A DNA stretch of 54,008 nucleotides from Chitinophagales bacterium (GCA_013297995.1 JAAFJB010000015.1:1-54008); one strand, 5' to 3'; positions 17,435-26,497 are shown, counted from the first letter of the stretch. Notes: generated by a model from the letters alone, not told the origin. Made by a program: numbers and translations.

Positions 17435-19219
17435 ATGCGCTTGGTGAATCAAATAAAAGGGATAGCAGCCCAAGGGCTAAACAGCCTATATGGCATTGAA
17501 GTATTACCAGAATCTGTTTTGGTAAACTTAACAAATCCCGAATTTGATGGGGATTACACCATTGTAATTTTTGCATTTTGTAAACCATTAAAAAAGCAAC
17601 CAGAGGTTTTGGGTAATGAACTAGGCACTTACCTTACGGCTCATCATCCCGAACTTTTTACGAAATTTTCATTGGTAAAAGGCTTTCTTAATTTTTCAAT
17701 TACTGAGCAATATTGGCTGAATTTTTTAAGTCAAAATTTCGAGGATGAAAATTTTGGCAAATTGAGTTGCACTGGCAATTGTGTTATGGTAGAATACTCA
17801 TCTCCCAACACCAATAAGCCCTTGCATTTGGGGCACTTAAGAAATAATTTTTTAGGCAGAAGTATTGCTGAAATATTAAAAGCAACCGGTAATAAAGTTA
17901 TTAAAACATGTATTGTAAATGATAGAGGGATTCATATTTGTAAAAGTATGATTGCTTGGCAACGATATGCAAACGGATCAACCCCCCATTCAACCCTTAC
18001 CAAAGGGGATCATTTTGTGGGCAACTATTATGTAAAATTCAATGATGCATACAAAGCAGAAATTGAATTGCTTAAAGCAGGGGGTATGCTAGAAGAAGCA
18101 GCAGAGAAAGAAGCCCCTATTATGAAGGAAGCACAGCAAATGTTACTGGAATGGGAGGCTGGAAAGCCTGATGTGATTGAATTATGGAAAAAAATGAATG
18201 ATTGGGTATATGAAGGATTTAACACAACTTACAAGACCATCGGAACCGATTTTGATAAAATTTATTATGAAAGCAACACCTATTTATTGGGGAAGGATTT
18301 GGTAGAAAAAGGATTAGAAGAAAAAGTATTTTATCAAAAAGAAGACAGCAGTGTATGGATTGATCTCACCCTTGATGGATTAGATGAAAAATTGGTGAGA
18401 AGAAAGGATGGCACTTCGGTTTATATGACCCAAGATATAGGGTTGGCAGAGCAAAAACAAAAGGAATTCAACGCCAGCAAAAGCATTTATGTAGTTGGTG
18501 ATGAACAGAACTATCACTTTAAAGTATTGAAACTAATTTGTCAAAAACTAAAACTTCCTTCTGCTGATGGAATTTACCACTTGAGTTATGGAATGGTAGA
18601 ACTACCCAGCGGAAAAATGAAAAGCAGGGAAGGCACCGTTGTGGATGCAGATGACTTGGTTACCGAAATGATTCAGATAGCGAAACAAAAAACAGAAGAA
18701 CTCGGAAAAGTGAACGACTTTACGGAAGTAGAGCGGGAAGAACTCTATCAAATTATTGGATTGGGTGCTTTAAAATTCTTTTTACTACGAGTGGACCCCA
18801 AAAAGAAAATGGTGTTTAATCCAGAAGAAAGCATTGATTTTCATGGTTTTACTGGTCCATTTATACAATACACACACGCAAGAATAAAAAGTATTTTAAG
18901 AAAAGTCGCCCAAGAATCAGCCTCCATTACATTTTCCAGCCTATTCTCCCTATTGCCGTTAGAAAAGCAACTTGCCATTGAGTTAGAGCAATTCCCTTCA
19001 GTAATGGAAGATGCGGCAACAGAAAACGACCCTTCTAAAATTGCTATTTTTACATTTAATCTATCCAAAACATTCAGTTCTTTTTACAATGAGCACTCCA
19101 TTGCAAATGCAGAAACTGAGGAGAAAAAAGCGTTGCGTATTATGTTGGCAAAACTTACGGCTGGCGTAATTAAAACTGGCATGGAGGTATTGGGAATAAA
19201 AGTCCCTGAGCGGATGTAA
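17435..19219 (+). CDS. argS: Arginyl-tRNA synthetase
   Basis: Charges tRNA-Arg with arginine. 594 residues from the ATG at 17435; a TTG at 17411 would add eight residues but overlaps the promoter box. The class I HIGH motif appears as HLGH in 'SPNTNKPLHLGHLRNN' (about 122-137 of this start), and KMSKS as KMKSREGTVV (about residue 394). The N-terminal Add1-like domain and the C-terminal DALR domain (ending GMEVLGIKVPERM) are intact. A tRNA-Leu gene follows 31 nt after the stop. Confidence 0.96.
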   Translation: MRLVNQIKGIAAQGLNSLYGIEVLPESVLVNLTNPEFDGDYTIVIFAFCKPLKKQPEVLGNELGTYLTAHHPELFTKFSLVKGFLNFSITEQYWLNFLSQNFEDENFGKLSCTGNCVMVEYSSPNTNKPLHLGHLRNNFLGRSIAEILKATGNKVIKTCIVNDRGIHICKSMIAWQRYANGSTPHSTLTKGDHFVGNYYVKFNDAYKAEIELLKAGGMLEEAAEKEAPIMKEAQQMLLEWEAGKPDVIELWKKMNDWVYEGFNTTYKTIGTDFDKIYYESNTYLLGKDLVEKGLEEKVFYQKEDSSVWIDLTLDGLDEKLVRRKDGTSVYMTQDIGLAEQKQKEFNASKSIYVVGDEQNYHFKVLKLICQKLKLPSADGIYHLSYGMVELPSGKMKSREGTVVDADDLVTEMIQIAKQKTEELGKVNDFTEVEREELYQIIGLGALKFFLLRVDPKKKMVFNPEESIDFHGFTGPFIQYTHARIKSILRKVAQESASITFSSLFSLLPLEKQLAIELEQFPSVMEDAATENDPSKIAIFTFNLSKTFSSFYNEHSIANAETEEKKALRIMLAKLTAGVIKTGMEVLGIKVPERM

Positions 19220-19250
19220 TAAAAATTTTCTAATATTGCATTCCCAAACT

Positions 19251-19334
19251 GCCCGGGTGTTGAAATTGGTAGACAAGCCACCTTGAGGTGGTGGTGCTGG
19301 AAACGGCGTGCTGGTTCGAATCCAGTCTCGGGCA
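19251..19334 (+). tRNA. tRNA-Leu (anticodon GAG)
   Basis: An 84-nt class II tRNA. The acceptor stem pairs GCCCGGG (19251-19257) with CTCGGGC (19327-19333) with one G-T pair; discriminator A at 19334. The anticodon stem is CCACC/GGTGG with loop TTGAGGT, giving anticodon GAG at 19285-19287 (leucine, CUU/CUC codons). The T loop reads GGTTCGAATCC. A long variable arm (TGCTGGAAACGGCGTGC region) fits leucine. CCA is not encoded. Confidence 0.95.
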
Positions 19335-19340
19335 CTTTTA

Positions 19341-19371
19341 AATAAGCCGTGTTACCCTAACACGGCTTATT
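19341..19371 (+). terminator. Terminator after tRNA-Leu
   Basis: A perfect 14-bp stem: AATAAGCCGTGTTA (19341-19354) pairs with TAACACGGCTTATT (19358-19371) across a CCC loop, followed by TATTTC. It is the strongest hairpin in this part of the window and begins 6 nt after the tRNA. Confidence 0.85.
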
Positions 19372-19438
19372 TATTTCTAGCTTCAATACCATGTTCGCAT
19401 TAAGTATATTTTATACCTTCACCTCCTAATAAAATAGT

Positions 19439-20638
19439 ATGCTGAGCTTTATTATTACCTGCCCCAATTGCAACCATCAATTTGAACCTGGAGAAACCAT
19501 GCGAGATGAAATTCAAAAAGAACTGCGTGGGAAAATGCAAGATTGGCAACAAAAAAAAGAGCTTGAAACCATTGCTTTCTTAGAAGTAGAGAAAAAACGC
19601 TTACAAACAGACATGCAAGATAGTATTCGGAAGAATATTGTTGCAGAATATGATAATCAATTAAAAATGTTGCAACAAAATGCGGCTGATAGTGAAGAAA
19701 AATTAAAAGAATCTCGCAAAAAAGAATTGGAATTTCTCCAGAAAGAACAACTGCTAAAAAACAAAGAAGAAGAGTTGCAGATTACCTTACAGCGACAAAT
19801 TTTAGCAGAAAGAGCCAAGCTAAAAGAACAATTACAGAAAGAAGAATCAGAAAAAATTAGCATAAAAGAGCAGGAATACCAAATGCGCACCAAAGAATTG
19901 GAAAAGCAGATAGAAGACCAGAAAAAATTGGTAGAAGAAATGCGCCGAAAATCAGAACAAGGAAGCATGCAATTACAAGGAGAAGTGCAGGAATTGATGT
20001 TGGAAGAAATACTGGCTTCAACTTTCCCTTTCGATAAAATTGAAGAAGTAGGTAAGGGTGTGCGGGGAGCCGACTGCGTACAAATTGTTAGAAACCAATT
20101 TGGTATTGAATCGGGAAAAATTATTTATGAAAGCAAACGCACAAAAGATTTCTCGAATGAGTGGATTGAGAAATTAAAAAAAGATATGCGCAGTTTTGGC
20201 GCTGATATAGCCATCATTGTTACCCAAACATTCCCTAAGGACATGGAAAGATTTGGTGAAAAAGACGGCGTTTACATTTGTTCTTTTAGTGAAGTGAGAA
20301 GTGTTGCTCTCTTACTGCGGAATGCTTTACTAAAAATTGCAGAAGCAAAAAAAAGCCAAGAGAACAAAGGTGATAAAATGGTAATGCTTTACGATTACCT
20401 TACTGGCACTGAATTTAGCGAGCAATGGAAAGCCATTCGAGAGGGTTTTATGAGTATGAAATTAAGTATTCAAAGGGAGAAAGATGCTATGGAGAAATTG
20501 TGGAAAGCAAGGGAAAAGCAATTAGAAAAAGTAATGTTAAACGCCGCATATATAAAGGGGTCAGTAGAAGGAATTGCTGGAGCTGACGCAATTAATTTAA
20601 ATTTATTAGAAGACAACGACCCTATTTTAATTGATTGA
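19439..20638 (+). CDS. DUF2130 protein with zinc-ribbon start and coiled coil
   Basis: 399 residues. The N-terminus carries a CPNC pair (Cys8 and Cys11) like half a zinc ribbon. Residues about 25-190 are a long Lys/Glu/Gln coiled coil. The C-terminal region (about 190-370) is the DUF2130 domain, with the conserved 'STFPFDKIEEVGKGVRGADC' and 'GKIIYESKRTKDFSNEWIEKL' separated by about ten residues; the E-x-K pattern recalls PD-(D/E)xK nucleases. The function is unproven. The stop overlaps the start of the next gene, so the two are translationally coupled. Confidence 0.75.
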   Translation: MLSFIITCPNCNHQFEPGETMRDEIQKELRGKMQDWQQKKELETIAFLEVEKKRLQTDMQDSIRKNIVAEYDNQLKMLQQNAADSEEKLKESRKKELEFLQKEQLLKNKEEELQITLQRQILAERAKLKEQLQKEESEKISIKEQEYQMRTKELEKQIEDQKKLVEEMRRKSEQGSMQLQGEVQELMLEEILASTFPFDKIEEVGKGVRGADCVQIVRNQFGIESGKIIYESKRTKDFSNEWIEKLKKDMRSFGADIAIIVTQTFPKDMERFGEKDGVYICSFSEVRSVALLLRNALLKIAEAKKSQENKGDKMVMLYDYLTGTEFSEQWKAIREGFMSMKLSIQREKDAMEKLWKAREKQLEKVMLNAAYIKGSVEGIAGADAINLNLLEDNDPILID

Positions 20639-21734
20639 TTCAAGCCAATATATCAACCCCGAAAACACCCCCAATAACCCTTCTAGAAAGAAGCCCATTT
20701 ACCCTATTAAGGCTGACTTAAGAAATTATCTTAAAAAATATGGTAGAGAAGTTAAGCTGCCTTTCAGTTACAAAGACTTACAAAGGTTTACGTATACTGT
20801 GCCGCTGAAAGACCGTAACGGGAAAGATACTGCTTGGGAGAGGGTTTCGTACGATATGACCGAATGGACTTTTCTTCGCGAGAATCTGGTACGTGTGTAC
20901 GCCATCCTTAAAACAGAAGGCGATATGAGTTTTGTGGATCATTTAGATGTTGCTAGAATTGATTATTGCTTTTTTGGAAATAGTCAACCCTTTCGGGTAA
21001 GAATTATTAATAAACTGAACGACAATTACGATCATTATTATATAAAACAAGCCGATGCTAGTCGCGTTTATGGCCTTGAATTAGAGCACTTGCTTTCTCC
21101 AAATAGAATGACTTATTTCACTACCAACGATACTTTAATTGAAGAACATATACCAGGCGTGCCGGGTGATATTTTTATTCAAGAACATTTACATACAGCC
21201 GCTACTAATAAAATTAGATTGGCCAAAGAATTTGTAAAGTTCAATGAACGTTGCTTTGTACAATTGCTCGGAGATATGCGATCTTATAATTTTGTGGTGA
21301 ATATTATTCCTGATATTGAAGATTTTCAATACCGGATACGAGCCATTGATTTTGATCAACAATCTTACGAAGGTAGAAAAAATTTATACCTCCCACAATT
21401 TTTTAAAGACAACCAAGAATTGGTAAATACGGTATTACAGCACTTAGATCATAAATCGATAGAGCAATACCAAATGGAAGAAAAAACGATGATGACATTT
21501 AGACTGGTTTCATCAAGATATAGGATAAAAGAGTTGTTAGATATTATGGACGATGATGCCATTTCAAAGCCAGAAAAAATTAAACAGTTGAGCGAGATGT
21601 TGGCAGAACATTTTAATAATAAGCAGTACCAAAAAGCAAATACAATGGGGCAGTTGCTGAAAACGCATCTAAAACAAGCACTGCGTAAGTTGCTGAAACA
21701 AGTGCCAAAAACAAGAAATAAAGTAGCAGATTAA
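20631..21734 (+). CDS. Conserved unknown protein, 367 residues
   Basis: I do not assign this to a named family. It starts at a TTG (20631) that overlaps the DUF2130 stop by 8 nt; the next in-frame methionine is near residue 76 and would remove a conserved-looking N-terminal region. There is no signal peptide or membrane segment. A central stretch, 'YRIRAIDFDQQSYEGRKNLY' (about 234-253), resembles the metal-binding IDFD-type motif of kinase-like folds such as HipA or aminoglycoside kinases, preceded by 'GDMRSYNFVVNI' in the place of the catalytic loop. The C-terminus is helical and basic. A kinase-like fold is a weak inference. Confidence 0.55.
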   Translation: MIDSSQYINPENTPNNPSRKKPIYPIKADLRNYLKKYGREVKLPFSYKDLQRFTYTVPLKDRNGKDTAWERVSYDMTEWTFLRENLVRVYAILKTEGDMSFVDHLDVARIDYCFFGNSQPFRVRIINKLNDNYDHYYIKQADASRVYGLELEHLLSPNRMTYFTTNDTLIEEHIPGVPGDIFIQEHLHTAATNKIRLAKEFVKFNERCFVQLLGDMRSYNFVVNIIPDIEDFQYRIRAIDFDQQSYEGRKNLYLPQFFKDNQELVNTVLQHLDHKSIEQYQMEEKTMMTFRLVSSRYRIKELLDIMDDDAISKPEKIKQLSEMLAEHFNNKQYQKANTMGQLLKTHLKQALRKLLKQVPKTRNKVAD

Positions 21735-22384
21735 TATTCTAATGGTTCAGTTTCTTTCAAAACCCAAACGAGACTCAGTCCATTTTTTAATTGATAATTC
21801 AGATCTAACTTCGTTGCAAAACCTTCCTTCAAAAATCTTGCTTCAAGCATTCCCTCTTGGCCTAATACATTTGCTGAAATCCGCATAGATTTACTAAAAT
21901 CAATATCGCCCCTACCCCACCATTTAAAAATAGCTTCTTTACAACTCCATAAAAGGGTGAGAGTAGCTATTCGATCTTCATCCTGCAATGCAGCAATATC
22001 CCAATCAGTCAATTCTACTGGATGCAAGAATTTATGCTTTACCTTATCTATCCGCTTGGTTATTTGCTCTATATCAATTCCTACCCCATAACCCTTGCTT
22101 ACAATAGCTGCTGCGTAGCCATCACAATGCGAAATGGAAAAATAATAGGGATGATTGGGTAGAAAGGGTTTGCGGCTTTCTGCTATCTGAATGAGCTGGA
22201 GTGGGAAGTCAGGATAAAGCAATTTCAGCAGATACCTACCTGCTAAATGCTGTAATTGTTGGGCAGGATGAGTAATGGAAGGGTTTATAGGGAGCTGTTC
22301 GGTAAAAAAACCAATGGGCTCTTCAATCTTCCAGACAGCCATTTTGGCAAATTCGTTGATATTTTGTTGATAATAGAGTGGCAC
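21731..22384 (-). CDS. 4'-phosphopantetheinyl transferase (Sfp type)
   Basis: Attaches phosphopantetheine from CoA to carrier proteins. 217 residues from a GTG at 22384; the family in this phylum begins MPLYYQQNI-like, so the GTG is preferred over an ATG at 22342. The magnesium-binding GVGIDIEQ is at about 99-106 and the catalytic 'WSCKEAIFKWWG' at about 147-158. It overlaps the end of the unknown gene by 4 nt (convergent) and is divergent from dcd. It could serve fatty-acid ACP or a secondary-metabolite carrier; no such cluster is in the window. Confidence 0.88.
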   Translation of the reverse strand: MPLYYQQNINEFAKMAVWKIEEPIGFFTEQLPINPSITHPAQQLQHLAGRYLLKLLYPDFPLQLIQIAESRKPFLPNHPYYFSISHCDGYAAAIVSKGYGVGIDIEQITKRIDKVKHKFLHPVELTDWDIAALQDEDRIATLTLLWSCKEAIFKWWGRGDIDFSKSMRISANVLGQEGMLEARFLKEGFATKLDLNYQLKNGLSLVWVLKETEPLEY

Positions 22385-22452
22385 AAAAAAAATTTAGAGG
22401 ATACATTGAAGAATTAGCATTTTTTTGCAATTCATCTGTAAAAGTAATCGGA

Positions 22453-22989
22453 ATGATATTAACTGATTTGCGTATTCTGGAAGAAATTGAAAAAGGCACC
22501 ATTAAGATACAGCCTTACAACCGTGCTGATTTGGGGAGTAATAGCTACGACGTGCATTTGGGTAAATGGCTGGCAACTTATATAGATGCTACCCTAGATG
22601 CCAAATTGCACAACAAAATTGAATATTTTGAAATACCAGATGAAGGATTTGTACTTCAACCGAGTGGATTTTATTTGGGTGTTACCGAAGAGTACACAGA
22701 AACACATGCTCATGTGCCTTTTTTAGAAGGGAAATCGTCTACTGGTCGCTTGGGTATTGATATTCACGCAACTGCTGGCAAGGGTGATGTGGGATTTTGT
22801 GGCAACTGGACCCTAGAAATTTCTTGTAAGCAACCTGTGAGAATTTATAAAGGAATGCCTATTGGACAATTAATTTACTTCCCAGTAGATGGAGAAATAG
22901 GCACCAAGTATAACCAGAAAAGCAATGCTAAATACAGTGGACAACCCAATAAACCCATTGAAAGTATGATGTGGAAGAACCAGTTTTAG
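22453..22989 (+). CDS. dcd: dCTP deaminase
   Basis: Deaminates dCTP to dUTP to feed thymidylate synthesis. From the ATG at 22453 the protein has 178 residues, the family length, and begins MILTDLRILEEIEKG as its relatives do; a GTG at 22378 would add 25 unrelated residues. Signatures: 'GRLGIDIHATAGKGDVGFCG' (about 98-117) followed by NWTLEI, with the catalytic glutamate in TLE, and 'PIGQLIYF' near 136-143. Confidence 0.95.
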   Translation: MILTDLRILEEIEKGTIKIQPYNRADLGSNSYDVHLGKWLATYIDATLDAKLHNKIEYFEIPDEGFVLQPSGFYLGVTEEYTETHAHVPFLEGKSSTGRLGIDIHATAGKGDVGFCGNWTLEISCKQPVRIYKGMPIGQLIYFPVDGEIGTKYNQKSNAKYSGQPNKPIESMMWKNQF

Positions 22990-23002
22990 GCAGATTTTCA
23001 TT

Positions 23003-23470
23003 TCAATTCAGTTTAAAAATTGCTGCGTTAAGTATGCTGGCGAAGCTTACCCAGAAAAGGTATGGTAATAATAAGAGTGCAGCGGTTTTAGATAATTTCC
23101 AAAAGTGAAGAATGGTTAGGAGAATAAAAATCCACATCACTAAAATCTCAACCAATGCCCATTGAATTAGATGGTATTTAAAGAAGATAATAGACCAACA
23201 AAAATTCAATATAAATTGAATTATAAAAAGCACTATGGCGATCTTTTTTTGTGGTGAATCTACTTGTTTCCAAATTAAATAAAAGCTTAAAGCCATTAAT
23301 GTGTAGAGTAAAGTCCACACAGGGCCAAACAAGCTATTGGGCGGATTAAAACTGGGTTTATTCAATCCTGCATACCAATTGGGAATTTCGGTTATGGTAA
23401 ATATTCCACCGAGAGAACCCATTCCAATGATACACACAAAAGATACTATACACTTTGTAATATTATTCAT
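23003..23470 (-). CDS. TspO/MBR family protein
   Basis: A 155-residue protein with five membrane helices. Family features include 'WYAGLNKPSFNPPNSLFGPV' (about 32-51) followed by WTLLYTLMA, and the Trp-rich helices around 'FCWSIIFF' (about 96-103). TspO proteins bind porphyrins or similar ligands and are linked to stress responses. It lies 40 nt downstream of the DUF3810 gene, with the repeat at 23497-23530 between and into that gene's end. Confidence 0.9.
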   Translation of the reverse strand: MNNITKCIVSFVCIIGMGSLGGIFTITEIPNWYAGLNKPSFNPPNSLFGPVWTLLYTLMALSFYLIWKQVDSPQKKIAIVLFIIQFILNFCWSIIFFKYHLIQWALVEILVMWIFILLTILHFWKLSKTAALLLLPYLFWVSFASILNAAIFKLN

Positions 23471-23496
23471 TTATAAATAATTAAATTAAAAAAAAT

Positions 23497-23530
23497 CCAC
23501 CATCCACGGTCTACCGTCTACCGTTCACCT
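23497..23530. repeat. Short GTAGAC/ACGGT repeat reaching into a gene end
   Basis: The sequence CCACCATCCACGGTCTACCG is followed by TCTACCGTTCACCT, that is, CTACCGT-type units repeated back to back. It lies in the gap between the TspO and DUF3810 genes and supplies the last codons (V-N-G-R-R) and TAG stop of the DUF3810 gene. Units of this kind are scattered in spacers of some Bacteroidota genomes; that general statement is from memory. Confidence 0.5.
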
Positions 23531-24632
23531 CACTTTCTTCATAAGCAATAATCCAGCCAACAACATCATTATAACTGTTAATCCCCTTCAATTGCTGATT
23601 CATTTTAAGGTATTGATCGTATAAATTGTTGGAGATTGTGCTAATATCTTTCTCGCGTTGTAGAAAAAATTGACGAACCATCTTTCTGTCGCCTTTTACC
23701 AAAGTATCAATATGAGATTTATTGTATTGAACAACCTTGCTGAAATCAGCATAATTATCAGCTTTGGCATATAAAACAAACTGTTCCCCCAATGTGTATT
23801 GCAGCATTTCAAAATAAACGGAATATTTAAGGTAAGGATCAGCAGAAGATTTTGCCGCCAAATAGCCTACAAAACTGGCTTCACTTTCACTGGCATAACC
23901 AATTTGGTGTGCAATTTCGTGACAGACAGTAAAAGGAATCAAAATACGGGGAATATCGGTACGAAGTTGAGCTTCTCCACTAAAAGGGTTGTAGTAGCCT
24001 GTAAAACTTATATAATCGGCTATGGGAGTAAATAAACTGCCTTTAATTGCAGATATATTGTATTGCAAAAATGGAAATTGGAATTCAGCAGATTGATAGG
24101 AAGCAATTGCATTGGTATAAATATTGGGGAGCGATGGTTGTGGGAGGTTACCACGACTAAGCATTTTACGATAATAATTTGCTGAATCAATCAGCTTATT
24201 TGTAAGTGCCGTAACGGCTGCTTTGGAATAGGTTGATTTTTTAAATGCAACTTGCGAAGCAATTCCCAAACGATTGTAATTCAAACCCCAAAACAACCTA
24301 AATAATATATAAAAGAGTAGGATAAAATGGAGGGTTTTTCCTAAAAATTGAGTAATAAATAGGCTTGTAAAACCTTCTTTTTTAAGCTGTTGAAATCCTT
24401 GTAAGGAAAGCCTTCCCAACCATACTAAGAAAACCAAATAGGCAATATCGCCCATACTAAAAGGCAGCCATCCGAAACAAAAACGAAGGCTATTGGCTAA
24501 AAGTGGATAAAAGCCAAGGGAGTACCATTTCTCCACAAATTCAGGAAAAAGACCAACTATATACAGCAAAATGGCCCATAAAATGAGCCAGATGGTTGTT
24601 TTTAACCAATTTTCGTTAATTATTACATTCAT
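23511..24632 (-). CDS. DUF3810 zinc-metallopeptidase-like membrane protein
   Basis: 373 residues. Three N-terminal membrane segments (about 11-30, 48-68 and 88-112) precede a soluble part with the zinc motif HEIAH in 'PFTVCHEIAHQIGYASESEA' (about 232-251) and downstream glutamates that could be the third ligand, which fits the DUF3810 family. The likely role is a membrane-anchored protease with its domain outside the cytoplasm; no substrate is known. The C-terminal five residues come from the repeat at 23497-23530, so the original end may have been different. Confidence 0.75.
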   Translation of the reverse strand: MNVIINENWLKTTIWLILWAILLYIVGLFPEFVEKWYSLGFYPLLANSLRFCFGWLPFSMGDIAYLVFLVWLGRLSLQGFQQLKKEGFTSLFITQFLGKTLHFILLFYILFRLFWGLNYNRLGIASQVAFKKSTYSKAAVTALTNKLIDSANYYRKMLSRGNLPQPSLPNIYTNAIASYQSAEFQFPFLQYNISAIKGSLFTPIADYISFTGYYNPFSGEAQLRTDIPRILIPFTVCHEIAHQIGYASESEASFVGYLAAKSSADPYLKYSVYFEMLQYTLGEQFVLYAKADNYADFSKVVQYNKSHIDTLVKGDRKMVRQFFLQREKDISTISNNLYDQYLKMNQQLKGINSYNDVVGWIIAYEESEVNGRR

Positions 24633-24697
24633 AATAAACAGCTGAATAAGTTAAAGATACTGTGTATACAACTGAGAATGGTTATTTTTGCGTTTAC

Positions 24698-24729
24698 TTT
24701 GGCAAATTCACCTATTTTTTCTACCTTTG
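24698..24729 (+). promoter_or_regulatory. Promoter of yceD-rpmF-plsX
   Basis: TTTG at 24698-24701 and TACCTTTG at 24722-24729 are separated by 20 nt. Both match the Bacteroidota primary promoter (TTTG at -33, TAnnTTTG at -7). The box ends 20 nt before the ATG at 24750. This is the best promoter that I found in the window. Confidence 0.7.
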
Positions 24730-24749
24730 CAAACCCTTAAAATGTGGAT

Positions 24750-25295
24750 ATGAGTAATCGGCGCGAATTTGAGATCGCTTTTGTGGGTTTGAAGCCGGGA
24801 ATTCATTTGTATGAATATAGGGTGGATGATGAGTTCTTTGTTGCTTATGGAGAGCAGGATTTTACCAATTGTGCTGCCAATATCAAATTGAGTCTTGACA
24901 AGAAATCGGGCTTTATGTTGTTAAAATTTGATATTGACGGAACTGTTAAAGCTGGTTGCGATAGATGTGGAAACACACTACCATTGCAGCTTTGGGACGA
25001 GTTTACCATCATTGTGAAAATGGTTGACGAGCCCGATAGCATGAACGAACAAGAGGAGGATCCAGACATTTATTATATCAGTCGCGGTGCAAGCCACTTA
25101 TATATTTCCGATTGGATATTTGAGTTCATCAACCTCAGTATTCCATTGCAAAAAATATGTAGTGAGGAAGAGATTGGAGGTATCAAATGCAATATAGAAG
25201 TACTAGAGAAGTTAAAGAAGATGGAAGCCGAAGCAACAAAAGACAGTAGCCCGACCTTGTGGAAAGGGCTAGAAAAATTTAAGAACATTGATTAA
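24750..25295 (+). CDS. DUF177 (YceD) protein
   Basis: 181 residues from the ATG at 24750 (a GTG at 24744 is two codons upstream). The DUF177 signature is the cysteine pair in 'KAGCDRCGNTLPLQ' (about 70-83) and the C-terminal 'LSIPLQKICSEEE...KC' cysteines. The family is nearly always encoded directly before rpmF, as here (26 nt gap), and has been linked to 23S rRNA accumulation in plants and bacteria. First gene of an operon with rpmF and plsX. Confidence 0.88.
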   Translation: MSNRREFEIAFVGLKPGIHLYEYRVDDEFFVAYGEQDFTNCAANIKLSLDKKSGFMLLKFDIDGTVKAGCDRCGNTLPLQLWDEFTIIVKMVDEPDSMNEQEEDPDIYYISRGASHLYISDWIFEFINLSIPLQKICSEEEIGGIKCNIEVLEKLKKMEAEATKDSSPTLWKGLEKFKNID

Positions 25296-25321
25296 TTCTT
25301 TTACATTATAAATTTTCAACA

Positions 25322-25516
25322 ATGCCAAATCCCAAACGTAGACACTCACAGCAAAGAAGTGCTAAGAGAAGAACACATTATATTGCACAGGAAGTTACCC
25401 TTAGCAAAGACGCTACTACTGGCGAAATACATGTACGCCATCGTGCGCATGTGAGCGAAGGCAAGTTGTTCTACAAAGGTAAATTGGTTGCCGAAAAAGC
25501 ACCATTAAAAGCGTAA
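25322..25516 (+). CDS. rpmF: 50S ribosomal protein L32
   Basis: 64 residues. The start 'MPNPKRRHSQQRSAKRRTHY' is typical of bacterial L32. It has no zinc-binding cysteines, which agrees with the Cys-less form. It sits between yceD and plsX in the usual order. Confidence 0.96.
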   Translation: MPNPKRRHSQQRSAKRRTHYIAQEVTLSKDATTGEIHVRHRAHVSEGKLFYKGKLVAEKAPLKA

Positions 25517-25552
25517 CCTTATAGTTCGATTTATTGTTTTAGCTTACTGCAA

Positions 25553-26497
25553 ATGAATATAGGAATAGACATGATGGGGGGCGATTATGCACCGCTGGAA
25601 GCAGCGAAGGGCATTCTTTTGTTTTTATCTGATGCAAAAATTGAGGTAAATATTTTTTGTATCGGTGATGAGCAATTAATGAATCCTCTTTTAAAAGAGC
25701 AAGATCTCTCCTCACCTTTATTGCATACGGTGCATGCCCCAGAAGTTATTGGATACAATGAACATCCTACCAGAGCCCTCAAAGAAAAACAAGCTTCTTC
25801 CATTGCCATCGGATTTCACTTACTAGCAACGGGAAAAATTGATGCGTTCATTAGTGCAGGTAATACAGGCGCCATGCTTGTTGGAGCTATGTTTTCCATT
25901 AAAGCAATTCCGGGTGTAATGCGCCCAACCATTGCTACCATTGTTCCCAAAATAAACGGTAGTACTGGGGTATTATTAGATGTTGGACTAAACGCAGATT
26001 GTAAGCCCGAGCATTTAAACCAATTTGCCCTATTAGGCAGCCTTTATGCCGAATATATTTTCGGAATAAACAATCCCAGTGTTGGTCTAATAAATGTTGG
26101 TGAAGAAGAAGGCAAAGGCAATCTACTTGCCCAAGCTACTTACCCCCTTTTAAAAGAAAATTCTGCCATTCGCTTTACTGGAAATATTGAAGGCAGAGAT
26201 TTATTTGGAGATAAAGCCGATGTGATGGTATGCGAAGGCTTTACTGGAAATATTGTTTTAAAGATGGCTGAAACTTTCTATGATATTGCCAAACAGCGTG
26301 GACTTGGCAACGATGAATATTTCAATCGCTTCCATTATGAAAATTACGGAGGAACGCCAGTTCTAGGCGTAGCAAAACCTGTAATTATTGGTCACGGTAT
26401 CAGCAATGCAAAAGCTTTCTGCAATATGATTAAGGTAGCAGAAAAAATGATTTCTAGCAATATCTGTGCTAAGATGGCTGAATCCTTTCAAGCGTAA
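25553..26497 (+). CDS. plsX: Phosphate acyltransferase PlsX
   Basis: Makes acyl-phosphate from acyl-ACP, the donor for phospholipid synthesis. 314 residues, normal length. It begins 'MNIGIDMMGGDYAPLEAAKG', the family N-terminus, and contains 'SAGNTGAMLVGAMF' (about 101-114) and 'VCEGFTGNIVLKMAE' (about 226-240). It follows rpmF by 36 nt. fabH, which often follows plsX, is not here. Confidence 0.96.
   Translation: MNIGIDMMGGDYAPLEAAKGILLFLSDAKIEVNIFCIGDEQLMNPLLKEQDLSSPLLHTVHAPEVIGYNEHPTRALKEKQASSIAIGFHLLATGKIDAFISAGNTGAMLVGAMFSIKAIPGVMRPTIATIVPKINGSTGVLLDVGLNADCKPEHLNQFALLGSLYAEYIFGINNPSVGLINVGEEEGKGNLLAQATYPLLKENSAIRFTGNIEGRDLFGDKADVMVCEGFTGNIVLKMAETFYDIAKQRGLGNDEYFNRFHYENYGGTPVLGVAKPVIIGHGISNAKAFCNMIKVAEKMISSNICAKMAESFQA

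Noticed and set aside
19061..19335. Minus-strand frames overlapping the argS end and the tRNA
   Set aside because: They run through the tRNA-Leu gene and the argS coding region and resemble no protein.
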